25,607 bases of DNA from Caedibacter sp052030685 (GTDB lineage: Bacteria; Pseudomonadota; Gammaproteobacteria; Francisellales; Francisellaceae), in NCBI RefSeq assembly GCF_052030685.1, contig NZ_JBQAJM010000030.1:1-25607 (forward strand), given 5' to 3'. The first letter of the stretch is position 1, and every line of letters starts with the position of its first letter. Both the position numbers and the translations under genes were made by a program. Under the pieces are notes generated by a model. It saw only the letters and a program-made list of their open reading frames with translations. It ran no database searches and had not been told where the DNA came from. Positions 1-7,538 of this stretch are shown one piece after another.

Positions 1-112
1 GGACAGAGGACAGAGGACAGAGGACAGAGGACAGAGGACAGAGGACAGAGGACAGAGGACAGAGGACAGAGGACAGAGGACAGAAGACAGAAAACAGAAG
101 ACAGAGGACAGG
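1..112. repeat. Heptanucleotide tandem repeat (GGACAGA)n
   Basis: Twelve perfect head-to-tail copies of GGACAGA run from base 1 to 84. Four degenerate copies follow (AGACAGA, AAACAGA, AGACAGA, GGACAGg), ending at 112. The array is cut by the window edge, so its full length is unknown. It lies upstream of the LysR-type gene and ends about 18 bp before the putative -35. Decay only at the promoter-proximal end is typical of a simple-sequence tract growing by slippage. It lies outside any ORF visible here. Confidence 0.97.
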
Positions 113-129
113 TGGGATAGCGTTTGTTC

Positions 130-157
130 TTTACTTATAAACGTTTTGGGCTATAGT
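130..157 (+). promoter_or_regulatory. Putative sigma70 promoter of the LysR-type gene
   Basis: TTTACT (130-135), a 16-bp spacer, and TATAGT (152-157) give a plausible sigma70 promoter. Transcription would start near 165, inside the 162-181 inverted repeat. The -35 is a 4/6 match, so this is tentative. Confidence 0.35.
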
Positions 158-161
158 TGAG

Positions 162-181
162 AACAAGTTAATTGACTTGTT
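162..181. promoter_or_regulatory. Inverted repeat upstream of the LysR-type gene, possible operator
   Basis: AACAAGT (162-168), 6-bp centre, ACTTGTT (175-181) is a perfect 7-bp dyad. It sits between the putative -10 and the ribosome binding site GAAGGA (188-193). The placement would suit autorepression, which is common for LysR-type regulators, but the binding protein is not known. Confidence 0.4.
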
Positions 182-198
182 AGTAGCGAAGGAATGTT

Positions 199-1179
199 AT
201 GTATACCGATTTTTTTACTGATGTAATCACCTTATTGGATGTCATTAAAATAGGCTCAATTGCCGGTTTATCAGATGCTAAAGGTGAGCACCGTACAACC
301 ATCTCACGACGTATTCAGCGTTTGGAATTCCATTTAAAAAATACGATAATTACAACAAAAAGTGGACGTGTTGAACTCACTACTTATGGGGCTGAGTTAG
401 TGCCAAGATTACAAGCGATGGTGGAGCATATGGATCGAAGCTTTTCACAACTGGTTAAAAAGCAAGAAACACAGAAGCTGCAAGTGCGCTTTTTTAATAA
501 TATTGGCATATATTACTTCTTTATTGATGAATGTCTGAAGTCACTGTTGGCAACAAGTCCTGATATTTCCATTGAGATGACCAGTTATACCTATTACCAG
601 ATGCTTAATTTTGGTTCAGTCTCGAAGTCACTCTTTGATCAATTTGATGTGATCTTTATACATGATGCACTTATTCATTTGATTAATGATGATGAATGGA
701 TTGTTAAAATGCGCTTACAAACAACACATAAGCTCTACGCTAGTGCACAGTATCTTGAAGAGCATGCAACAATTAATGATCCACAGGATTTAAGAAAACA
801 TATTTGTATTTATAATAATTTATTGCCAAGCAAATCGTGGTTGTTGCAGGAGGAGAAAAAGGGGCAAAAGGGGAAAAAGGAACAAAAGGGGAAAAAGGAA
901 CAAAAGGAACATGCTTTAACCTTTGAGCAGAGTATCGGTTGTGATGCAGTAATTATGCAGCACAAGTTAACAAAACTAGGTTATGGCGTAAGTTTAATTC
1001 CAGAGTCTGTAGTCAAAGCAGATGGACAAACACTAATCAATGTTTTGCCTGAAATATCAAGTAAACCGTTCACTACATACTTATTGGTCAATAGTGAATC
1101 CTATAAAAATCCAGTGATTAAAAGGGTGGTGACAGCAATGATTGACACTTTAAATAAGCTTGGATTTTGGGCAGGGTAG
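199..1179 (+). CDS. LysR-type transcriptional regulator with internal Lys/Gln repeat
   Basis: This is a 326-aa protein, near the usual LysR length of about 300. Residues 8-68 form the LysR winged HTH: the pattern GS, TTISRRIQRLE, then LTTYG corresponds to the family's gS, avSr.I..LE, LT.aG. Residues 92-320 would be the periplasmic-binding-like effector domain. Residues 219-238 are a hydrophilic insert of Lys, Gln, Gly and Glu encoded by an 18-bp tandem repeat, which is not a family feature. The ATG at 199 follows GAAGGA by 5 bases. No divergent partner gene is visible because the window begins at the repeat tract, so effector and target are unknown. The downstream gene is convergent, 13 bp away. 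Family assignment is secure; function is not. Confidence 0.88.
   Translation: MYTDFFTDVITLLDVIKIGSIAGLSDAKGEHRTTISRRIQRLEFHLKNTIITTKSGRVELTTYGAELVPRLQAMVEHMDRSFSQLVKKQETQKLQVRFFNNIGIYYFFIDECLKSLLATSPDISIEMTSYTYYQMLNFGSVSKSLFDQFDVIFIHDALIHLINDDEWIVKMRLQTTHKLYASAQYLEEHATINDPQDLRKHICIYNNLLPSKSWLLQEEKKGQKGKKEQKGKKEQKEHALTFEQSIGCDAVIMQHKLTKLGYGVSLIPESVVKADGQTLINVLPEISSKPFTTYLLVNSESYKNPVIKRVVTAMIDTLNKLGFWAG
865..909 (+). repeat. In-frame 18-bp coding tandem repeat (2.5 copies)
   Basis: Two perfect copies of an 18-bp unit beginning CAAAAGGGGA (865-882 and 883-900) are followed by a half copy CAAAAGGAA (901-909). A related purine-rich stretch precedes them from 853. Each copy encodes QKGKKE in the effector domain of the LysR-type regulator. 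Because 18 is a multiple of three, copy-number change would lengthen or shorten the protein without a frameshift. Confidence 0.95.
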
Positions 1180-1192
1180 ATCAGGGAGTACT

Positions 1193-3595
1193 TTAAGAAG
1201 ATCGTCGCATATTTTTAAACTGAATGTCCAATTGTGGAAAAGGAATATCAATATTATGGGTTTTAAATGCGGCAAAAATTTCATGTCGCAAACTATCTTC
1301 AGCTTTACTTTGCTCTAGCTTATTAACAAAGGCTTTAAGTACAAAAATAAGTGCTGAATCACCAAAATCATTAAATTTAACCGATGGCTTAGGGTCATCA
1401 AAGACGTAGGCGTTATTTTCAGCGATTTGTAGCAGGATATCTTTGACTTGTGCAGGATCGCTGTTATAGCCAACGCCAATGCTTATGCTAGCGCGACTTA
1501 AAGGATTGACGGTTTCATTGCTCAATTTATTATTAATCAGTAGGCTGTTGGGGATGACCAATGTGTTTTTATCAAATGTTTCGATAATGGTCGTGCGAAT
1601 ATTAATGTGCTTGACAAACCCAAGATCATTGCCACTATGCACCATATCACCGACTTTAATAGGGCGTTCAATCAGTAAAATAAACCCTGAGAAAAAGTTT
1701 TTAATCACATCTTGTAAGGCAAAGCCAATGCCGATGGATAGACCGCTAATAATGAAGGTGAGCGCATGTGTGCTCACCCCCATTGCATAGATCAAAATGA
1801 CGATTGCAAAAATAAATACCAGATAATTAATGCATTTATCAAGCGCATATTTCGTGCCCGCTTCAATCGTTAAATAATGGATAATCAGGCGCTGAATCAT
1901 AAGCTTGATAATCAATAAAGCCGCATAGCAAGTAATGAAAATAGTCAGAGAGTTGACAATGTGCATGACTGTAAAGATTTGATTATCACTGATTGGAAAA
2001 GGTGTGGTAAAAAGATAAACAATCATAGCATTTAACTCATTGGCTTCAACACCCCACAATAAGGTAATAAGAAGTATAGCAGACATAGAGCTGATAATAG
2101 TACCTATGAGCTTTAACCAGTGATAGACAACGATGGCATGCGCTTTGGTATGTTTTTTGCGTGGGGTGATATGCTGAAGCTTAAGGGCGCTTAGAGGGAT
2201 TAGTAAAAAAGCGATCAAACGTGTTAGTTGATGGGCAATATATAGCACCCATAAAGTTTGTAATAATTTATAAAAACCGATGGATGCTAGATTACCAAAG
2301 CCTATTAACACCATAATCACATATAAGCCATAAAGCACAATAAGAAGATGCAATACGAACAAACCATAACGGCTTGAATGAAAATGATGTGTTCTAGCGT
2401 AAAGAAGATATAACTTCATCAGTAGGATAAGCTGAATAATGCCAAGGATAAGCATACAGAGGACGCGTGCATAGGCATAATCAATTAAGAAGGGCTCGAT
2501 ATTAAATCCAAAAGCAATGGGATTGATGTGTTCTATGAAAATAATCATTGAGCTGACAAATGCTAAAGGGCGAACATATCGGTGACTTTGTTTATTTTGA
2601 GATCGGTTAAGGTGCAGTAAGCTCTTGATTGCAGTGCTAAATAACACATAAAAAATCAGACTTAGCACAAAAGCATTAACCATGAGATTAATAATATTTA
2701 ATGGATCTTGATCAATAAAAATGGCGCAATAAATGAGATAAAGCAAACATGCAGGAAAAATGCTGCGACTGAGTAAATAACTGATTTCGTTAAAGTAAAC
2801 AGAAAATACGCGCAAATAAATATATCGATAGACATAATGGCGTAGATAAAGACTTAGTCTAGCTTGTAAATGTCGACGGTATGTTATATTGATCAGCAGT
2901 AATAACAACAATAAGACAGCGGATAGAATTTGCTTGCTCGTTGGCAAAAAAAGTGGATGTTTTTCAAAGTTTGTATGAGTGAAATAAGCCTTGAGCTCTT
3001 TAAATGATGTCATAAATGAATGGGGTGAGATGAGAAATGGTGTGGGACGCAGCTCTTTAATATCATCAATTAAGCGTTCGTGATCTGAGAGCTTCAAAAG
3101 AAGATGATTGGTGGATTTTATAATGGCTTGCGCTTCTTGTTCTGCCTGTTTGAGTTTGTTGATGCCGTCGTGGACGCGTTTAAATAATGCTATGCCATTA
3201 CTTAAATCATGAATAGAGCCAGGTTGACTGGTTTCTTCAAAATAAGTGAGTTCATGGCTTATTTTATGCCTTTCACTGACGAGTTGTATTTGGTATTGAT
3301 GAAATTTCTCAAGAACGAAGTCTAGTTGTTTAGCAAAAAATGCATATTGTCTTTGGCTAATATCCGGTTGATAAATTCTAATGTGGATATCTTGTAAAAG
3401 CGTTTGTGTGATATGTAAATCAGTATTAAAACTTGTAAGTAAAGTATCATAGTGTGCTGCCATAATGGTTTGATGCTCTCTGCTTTGGGCTTGCGCAGAT
3501 GACAAGTGCGAAAAACAAACAAATATCAGTACAAAAGAGAAGCAAAAAGAAAGTATACGCCAAAGGCGGAAGGATAGTGTATTAGTTAGCAGCAT
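1193..3595 (-). CDS. Large MscS-family (MscK-like) mechanosensitive channel
   Basis: This 800-aa inner-membrane channel would release solutes when membrane tension rises on hypo-osmotic shock. Residues 1-37 resemble a signal peptide ending AQA. Residues 38-215 are a helical periplasmic domain. About ten hydrophobic segments lie between 222 and 610. The conserved MscS pore helix and beta domain follow from about 611, with Gly/Ala-rich SGLSIGIGFALQD and FSGFILLIERPIKVGD, and the cytoplasmic vestibule runs to about 790. Length and architecture match the MscK/KefA or YjeP-like group rather than the 286-aa MscS. The gene starts 11 bp after the CoA-transferase gene on the same strand, so they are probably cotranscribed. 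No clear Shine-Dalgarno precedes the ATG, so coupling is possible. Substrate gating beyond tension cannot be read. Confidence 0.9.
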   Translation of the reverse strand: MLLTNTLSFRLWRILSFCFSFVLIFVCFSHLSSAQAQSREHQTIMAAHYDTLLTSFNTDLHITQTLLQDIHIRIYQPDISQRQYAFFAKQLDFVLEKFHQYQIQLVSERHKISHELTYFEETSQPGSIHDLSNGIALFKRVHDGINKLKQAEQEAQAIIKSTNHLLLKLSDHERLIDDIKELRPTPFLISPHSFMTSFKELKAYFTHTNFEKHPLFLPTSKQILSAVLLLLLLLINITYRRHLQARLSLYLRHYVYRYIYLRVFSVYFNEISYLLSRSIFPACLLYLIYCAIFIDQDPLNIINLMVNAFVLSLIFYVLFSTAIKSLLHLNRSQNKQSHRYVRPLAFVSSMIIFIEHINPIAFGFNIEPFLIDYAYARVLCMLILGIIQLILLMKLYLLYARTHHFHSSRYGLFVLHLLIVLYGLYVIMVLIGFGNLASIGFYKLLQTLWVLYIAHQLTRLIAFLLIPLSALKLQHITPRKKHTKAHAIVVYHWLKLIGTIISSMSAILLITLLWGVEANELNAMIVYLFTTPFPISDNQIFTVMHIVNSLTIFITCYAALLIIKLMIQRLIIHYLTIEAGTKYALDKCINYLVFIFAIVILIYAMGVSTHALTFIISGLSIGIGFALQDVIKNFFSGFILLIERPIKVGDMVHSGNDLGFVKHINIRTTIIETFDKNTLVIPNSLLINNKLSNETVNPLSRASISIGVGYNSDPAQVKDILLQIAENNAYVFDDPKPSVKFNDFGDSALIFVLKAFVNKLEQSKAEDSLRHEIFAAFKTHNIDIPFPQLDIQFKNMRRSS

Positions 3596-3606
3596 GATGA
3601 AAGCGA

Positions 3607-4731
3607 TTATTTAAATTCTTTTTTAATTTTAGCACCGTCAGCATCTACTTTAGGCGCCTCCTTTCTTGTGCCGGTTTCTATATTCGTTGAGAATTTTAAT
3701 GGACATCCTGGTAGCTGATATTTTCCAGCTTTGACAATCATATCACGTTCTTTAACAACTTTAAGATCAAGTGCTTGATTAACATTATTAATTGGTCCTG
3801 CGGGGACACCTGCCTTGACGAATTTATCATACCAGTTAGCAACAGTGTCATTACCTAATGATTTTTCAAAGGTAGCTTTAATCAGGTCATTATGTGCTAA
3901 ACGATCTTTATTGGTTTTGCATTTGGGGTCATTTTTCAGTTGCTCAAGCCCCATGACATCACAAGCACTAGCAAACAGCTTATCGGTTGCCGCGCAAATT
4001 ACAATATCATCATCTTTACATTTGAATGTGCTAAAAGGGGAGATATTGGGGTGTTTGTTACCAATCCGGCTTGGGATTTTATGCAACATTTTATCAGAGA
4101 CAACATCACTTTCTAAAAATGACAACATCGCATCAAACATGGCAATATCGATTTGGCACCCTTTGCCTGTTTTCTCACGTTGATAAAGCGCTGTGGCAAT
4201 GGCAGAAAAACAATACACACCTGCGAGCATATCAGAAACTGAAGGACCTGCTTTAATTGGAGGTCCATCTGGCTCACCTGTCACACTCATAAAGCCACTC
4301 ATTGCTTGAATCAGCTCATCATAGGCAGGCAGCTGTGACATTGAGCCAGACTGACCAAAACCTGAGATGGAGGCAAAAATCACTTTTGGGTTGAGTTTGC
4401 ACAGCGAAGTGTAGTCAAGTCCAAGTTTTGCCATGGTGCCAGGGCGGAAATTCTCAACAACAATATCAGCTTGTTTGATAATATTTTTAACAAGTGCTAA
4501 ATCGTTGGGGTCTTTAAGATTAACGCCAATACTTTCCTTACCTCGATTAACCGTTTCAAAATACATTGAAATACCATCAATAAAGGGGCCAAATTGGCGT
4601 GAGTCTTCACCGACTTCTGGGCGTTCAATCTTGATTACCCGTGCGCCTAGATCACATAATAGCATGGTACAAAATGGTCCTGATAGTACATGGGTAAAAT
4701 CAGCGATTAATAATCCGTCAAATGGTTTCAT
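3607..4731 (-). CDS. Class III (CaiB/BaiF family) CoA-transferase
   Basis: The family moves coenzyme A between carboxylic acids in the cytosol. The 374-aa length fits. The N-terminal block with LSGPFCTMLLCDLGARVIKI and VENFRPG, and the YDELIQAMSG motif, are diagnostic. The Asp in YDE (residue 138 from this start) is the expected catalytic residue forming an acyl-anhydride intermediate. AAGGAG at 4738-4743 lies 6 bases from the ATG at 4731 but only 3 from an upstream GTG at 4734, so the ATG is preferred. No acyl-CoA synthetase, dehydrogenase or decarboxylase is adjacent, so the acid substrate (oxalate, carnitine, mesaconate or another) cannot be assigned. It is followed by the MscS-type gene on the same strand. 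Confidence 0.88.
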   Translation of the reverse strand: MKPFDGLLIADFTHVLSGPFCTMLLCDLGARVIKIERPEVGEDSRQFGPFIDGISMYFETVNRGKESIGVNLKDPNDLALVKNIIKQADIVVENFRPGTMAKLGLDYTSLCKLNPKVIFASISGFGQSGSMSQLPAYDELIQAMSGFMSVTGEPDGPPIKAGPSVSDMLAGVYCFSAIATALYQREKTGKGCQIDIAMFDAMLSFLESDVVSDKMLHKIPSRIGNKHPNISPFSTFKCKDDDIVICAATDKLFASACDVMGLEQLKNDPKCKTNKDRLAHNDLIKATFEKSLGNDTVANWYDKFVKAGVPAGPINNVNQALDLKVVKERDMIVKAGKYQLPGCPLKFSTNIETGTRKEAPKVDADGAKIKKEFK

Positions 4732-4771
4732 CACAAACTCCTTGTTCTTGTATTTGATTTTGACAAGTTTG

Positions 4772-4799
4772 AGTATAGATAAAAAATTTTGATTTGCAG
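4772..4799 (-). promoter_or_regulatory. Putative promoter of the CoA-transferase/channel operon
   Basis: On the minus strand a TATACT -10 (4777 to 4772) lies 16 bp downstream of a weak CTGCAA -35 (4799 to 4794). Transcription would start near 4765, giving a leader of about 35 nt with AAGGAG near its end. The -10 is good and the -35 is poor. Confidence 0.4.
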
Positions 4800-5015
4800 G
4801 TATTTGTTACTGTAAATAAATACTAAATCTTTTTAGATATGATTAGCAATCGCCTGACCCATGCTAATTTTGCTGTAATAGTTCGGAGCAACTAATTGAT
4901 GTCAAACGGTTTCAATCCCTGCAACGAACATTGCGCCAACAAAAATGACGGCAAATTGGTTTAGGTAAAATCTCTAAGCCGTGGCAGAATAATAAGCATT
5001 CTTTTAACATAAATA

Positions 5016-5041
5016 TTGCCTAAGTAAGAATACCTTAGCAA
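5016..5041 (+). promoter_or_regulatory. Stem-loop just upstream of proB
   Basis: TTGCcTAAG (5016-5024) pairs with CTTAGCAA (5034-5041) through 8 bp with one bulged C and a 9-nt loop. It ends 26 bases before the proB start and has no following T-run, so it is not a terminator. It could be an operator dyad or an mRNA structure affecting proB translation, whose ribosome binding site is weak. Confidence 0.4.
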
Positions 5042-5067
5042 CTTAAGAGCGCAAGAGCTTATTATCT

Positions 5068-6153
5068 ATGAACCTAAGTGATTATAAACGCATTGTGATT
5101 AAAATCGGATCATCGCTGTTAGTTGATGATCAGTATGAAATTAAAATAAAGTGGCTTGAAAGTTTGATTGCTGATATTCAGGTGCTCTATAAACAAGACA
5201 TTGAGATAATTATTGTGTCATCGGGTGCCGTGGCATTGGGTCGCAAGGTGCTTAACTGCATGGGGCGTAAGTGTACCTTAGCAGAAAAACAAGCAGCATC
5301 TGCCATTGGGCAAATTAAGCTCTCACAAGTTTATCAATCACAGTTTATAGCCTTTGGCATCAACAGTGCGCAGGTGTTGTTGAGTATTGACGATATTGAA
5401 ACCCGTCAACGCTATGTCAATGCGCAAAACACCTTGGAAACGCTGCTTAAATTTCGCGTGATTCCAATTATTAATGAGAATGATACGGTGGCAACGACTG
5501 AGATTAGCTATGGTGATAATGATCGTTTAGCGGCACGTGTTGCGCAAACCGTTAATGCTGATTTGTTGATTTTATTTTCAGATATCGATGGGTTATATAC
5601 TGCCAATCCGAATATAAATAAAACCGCGCAATTCATCACTGAAGTTGATTTGATTAGTGATGAGATTAAGGCAATGGCGGGAGAGAGTCATACTAAGATT
5701 AGCTCAGGTGGTATGATCACTAAAATTCTAGCTGCTGAGATTGCGGTTAATAATGGTTGTAATATGCTAATTTGTAATGGCAAGGCACTCAAGCCATTAA
5801 CAAGCTTGCAAAAAGATAGACGTTTTACGCTGTTTAAGGCGCGAAAGATTGATCAAAGTGCCAAAAAGCGCTGGCTAGCAAATCACGTTAAACATAGCGG
5901 TAGTCTTATCATTAATGAGGGGGCAATACGTGCACTGCGTTTAGGCAAGAGTTTGTTAAGTGTGGGTGTGATGGAGTGTGTGGGTAATTTTAAAGTCGAT
6001 GATGTGGTTACGATAAAAGATGAACAAGGCAATACGATGGCAGTTGGTGTAGCAATGTTGCATGCTGAAATATTAAAGCAGGTACTATTAGATAAAAGCT
6101 ATACGTCAGAGACAAAAGTAATTGTTCACCGCAATAATATGGTGCTGGTTTGA
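5068..6153 (+). CDS. proB: Glutamate 5-kinase
   Basis: ProB phosphorylates L-glutamate to glutamyl 5-phosphate, the first and feedback-controlled step of proline synthesis. The 361-aa length is close to the E. coli enzyme (367). The amino-acid kinase domain (about residues 1-255) shows the IKIGSSLL nucleotide loop, VSSGAVALG, INENDTVATTEISYGDNDRLAA and the SSGGMITK segment. The C-terminal 90 residues form a PUA domain (GSLIINEGAIRALRLGKSLL), as in long-form ProB. proA follows after 26 bp, the standard operon order. The ribosome binding site is weak (AAGAG about 12 bases from ATG), and a stem-loop lies just upstream, so translation may be modulated. The identification is secure. Confidence 0.97.
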   Translation: MNLSDYKRIVIKIGSSLLVDDQYEIKIKWLESLIADIQVLYKQDIEIIIVSSGAVALGRKVLNCMGRKCTLAEKQAASAIGQIKLSQVYQSQFIAFGINSAQVLLSIDDIETRQRYVNAQNTLETLLKFRVIPIINENDTVATTEISYGDNDRLAARVAQTVNADLLILFSDIDGLYTANPNINKTAQFITEVDLISDEIKAMAGESHTKISSGGMITKILAAEIAVNNGCNMLICNGKALKPLTSLQKDRRFTLFKARKIDQSAKKRWLANHVKHSGSLIINEGAIRALRLGKSLLSVGVMECVGNFKVDDVVTIKDEQGNTMAVGVAMLHAEILKQVLLDKSYTSETKVIVHRNNMVLV

Positions 6154-6179
6154 GAGTGAATTTTAGAGGGTAGCAAGAA

Positions 6180-7436
6180 ATGAATAAATATCATGCGATA
6201 GAAACATTATGTAAACAAGCCAAGCAGGCAACATACCGTTTGGCATCAAGCACTAATGATATGCGTAATCAGGCATTGTTATTAATCGCCGATGAGATCG
6301 TGAATAATGCCGATAATATTCTAAAAGGTAATGACAAGGATATTGAAAATGCAACGGCAAAAGGCTTAAGTAAAGCCATGCTTGATCGCTTATTGTTAAC
6401 ACATGAGCGTATTGTCGCAATGAGTAATGGTTTACGTGAGATTGCCAAACAACCCGATCCTCTTAACTGTATATTGTCACATATCCAAAGACCAACAGGG
6501 CTTGATATCAAAGCAGTTAGTGTGCCACTGGGTGTCATTGCAGTCATTTATGAATCACGTCCGAATGTCACGATTGATGCAACTGGTTTGTGTTTAAAAT
6601 CGGGCAATGCAGCAATTTTAAGAGGCGGCAGTGAGAGTTTTCATTCCAATCAAGCAATTATGAGCGCAATACAGATGGGATTGGCAAAGTCAGAGATTAC
6701 CAGTGATGCGGTGCAAATGTTGCCAACTCAAGACAGAGAAGCGATTGAGTATCTGGTATCTCAAGATCAATATCTTGATGTGGTTGTACCACGCGGAGGA
6801 CGTGCACTAATCGAGTATCTTACAAAGCATAGTAAAGTGCCTTTATTTAAGCATTTAGATGGTATCTGTCACACTTATGTCCATCATGCTGTAGATTTGA
6901 GCAAAGTAGTTAATGTGTGTGTCAATGCCAAGATGCGTCGCCCAGGCATTTGTGCTGCAACAGAGACGATTTTATTGGATCGACAACTGCCAACAACACA
7001 TATTGAAGCACTATTAACTGCACTTAATAAAGCAGGTTGCGCGCTGCGTCTTGATCAGGATTTATGGCAGCAGTTCTCGCAATATGAAGAAGCAGTAGAA
7101 GCGGATTGGTCAACAGAGTATTTAGATAGTATTGTGTCAATCAAGTATGTTGATGACGTTACTGTAGCGACTATGCATATTAATCATTACGGCTCACATC
7201 ACACCGATGCGATTTTAACGGAAGATCAAACAGCTGCGCAATTTTTCATGCAGAATGTCGATAGTGCCGTGGTGATGCACAATACTTCAACACAGTTCTC
7301 AGATGGTGGAGAATTTGGCATGGGCGCTGAGATTGGAATCTCAACAGGCAAGCTCCACGCCCGGGGACCTGTTGGCATCAAACAATTAACCACTTTTAAA
7401 TATCAGGTGATGAGTAATGGCAGTGTGCGTGTTTAA
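6180..7436 (+). CDS. proA: Gamma-glutamyl phosphate reductase (glutamate-5-semialdehyde dehydrogenase)
   Basis: ProA reduces glutamyl 5-phosphate with NADPH to glutamate 5-semialdehyde, which cyclises toward proline. The 418-aa length matches E. coli ProA (417). It is an aldehyde-dehydrogenase-fold protein with family hallmarks YESRPNVTIDATGLCLKSGN (residues 124-143), ILRGGSE, VPRGG, and the catalytic cysteine in RRPGICAATE (Cys258). The C-terminal HHTDAILTE and STQFSDGGEFGMGAEIGIST blocks are also typical. It follows proB by 26 bp and is surely cotranscribed, allowing channelling of the labile phosphate between the two enzymes. A GAGGG lies about 12 bases before the ATG. The next gene, dacA, is convergent with a hairpin repeat between them. 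Confidence 0.97.
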   Translation: MNKYHAIETLCKQAKQATYRLASSTNDMRNQALLLIADEIVNNADNILKGNDKDIENATAKGLSKAMLDRLLLTHERIVAMSNGLREIAKQPDPLNCILSHIQRPTGLDIKAVSVPLGVIAVIYESRPNVTIDATGLCLKSGNAAILRGGSESFHSNQAIMSAIQMGLAKSEITSDAVQMLPTQDREAIEYLVSQDQYLDVVVPRGGRALIEYLTKHSKVPLFKHLDGICHTYVHHAVDLSKVVNVCVNAKMRRPGICAATETILLDRQLPTTHIEALLTALNKAGCALRLDQDLWQQFSQYEEAVEADWSTEYLDSIVSIKYVDDVTVATMHINHYGSHHTDAILTEDQTAAQFFMQNVDSAVVMHNTSTQFSDGGEFGMGAEIGISTGKLHARGPVGIKQLTTFKYQVMSNGSVRV

Positions 7437-7483
7437 AGGATAGAAAGGGAGGCTAAGACTAAATATTTGCACAAGTGCTTATC

Positions 7484-7536
7484 GTACCCTAGGCGTAAGT
7501 CGAAGCGATGCACTGAGCATCAGTCGAAGTGGGTAA
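7484..7536. repeat. Dispersed palindromic repeat at proA/dacA convergent ends
   Basis: TACCC (7485-7489) and GGGTA (7531-7535) bracket nested short dyads such as GATGC/GCATC (7507-7511 and 7517-7521). The internal phrases GTCGAAG and TGAGC recur in the repeats at 19307-19368 and 19530-19591, so this is a member of the same dispersed family. It sits between two convergent 3' ends. Confidence 0.6.
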
Positions 7537-7538
7537 GC

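Larger units (their letters stand above)
4735..5067. other. Divergent intergenic region between CoA-transferase and proB
   Basis: This gene-poor spacer separates the minus-strand CoA-transferase operon from proBA. It holds the minus-strand promoter above and an extended -10-like TGCTGTAAT at 4871-4879 on the plus strand. It also holds a 21-codon ORF (4899-4964) preceded by GGAG, and a stem-loop at 5016-5041. Apart from these nothing is recognisable. The proB promoter itself could not be placed with confidence. Confidence 0.6.

Noticed and set aside
1193..3595. Plus-strand frames inside the channel gene (1224-1409, 1479-1790)
   Set aside because: They lack ribosome binding sites and lie wholly within a protein-coding gene with clear family motifs on the other strand.
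4905..4920. GGTTTCAATCCCTGC resembles the end of some CRISPR repeats
   Set aside because: It occurs once; there is no periodic repeat-spacer pattern and no cas gene nearby.
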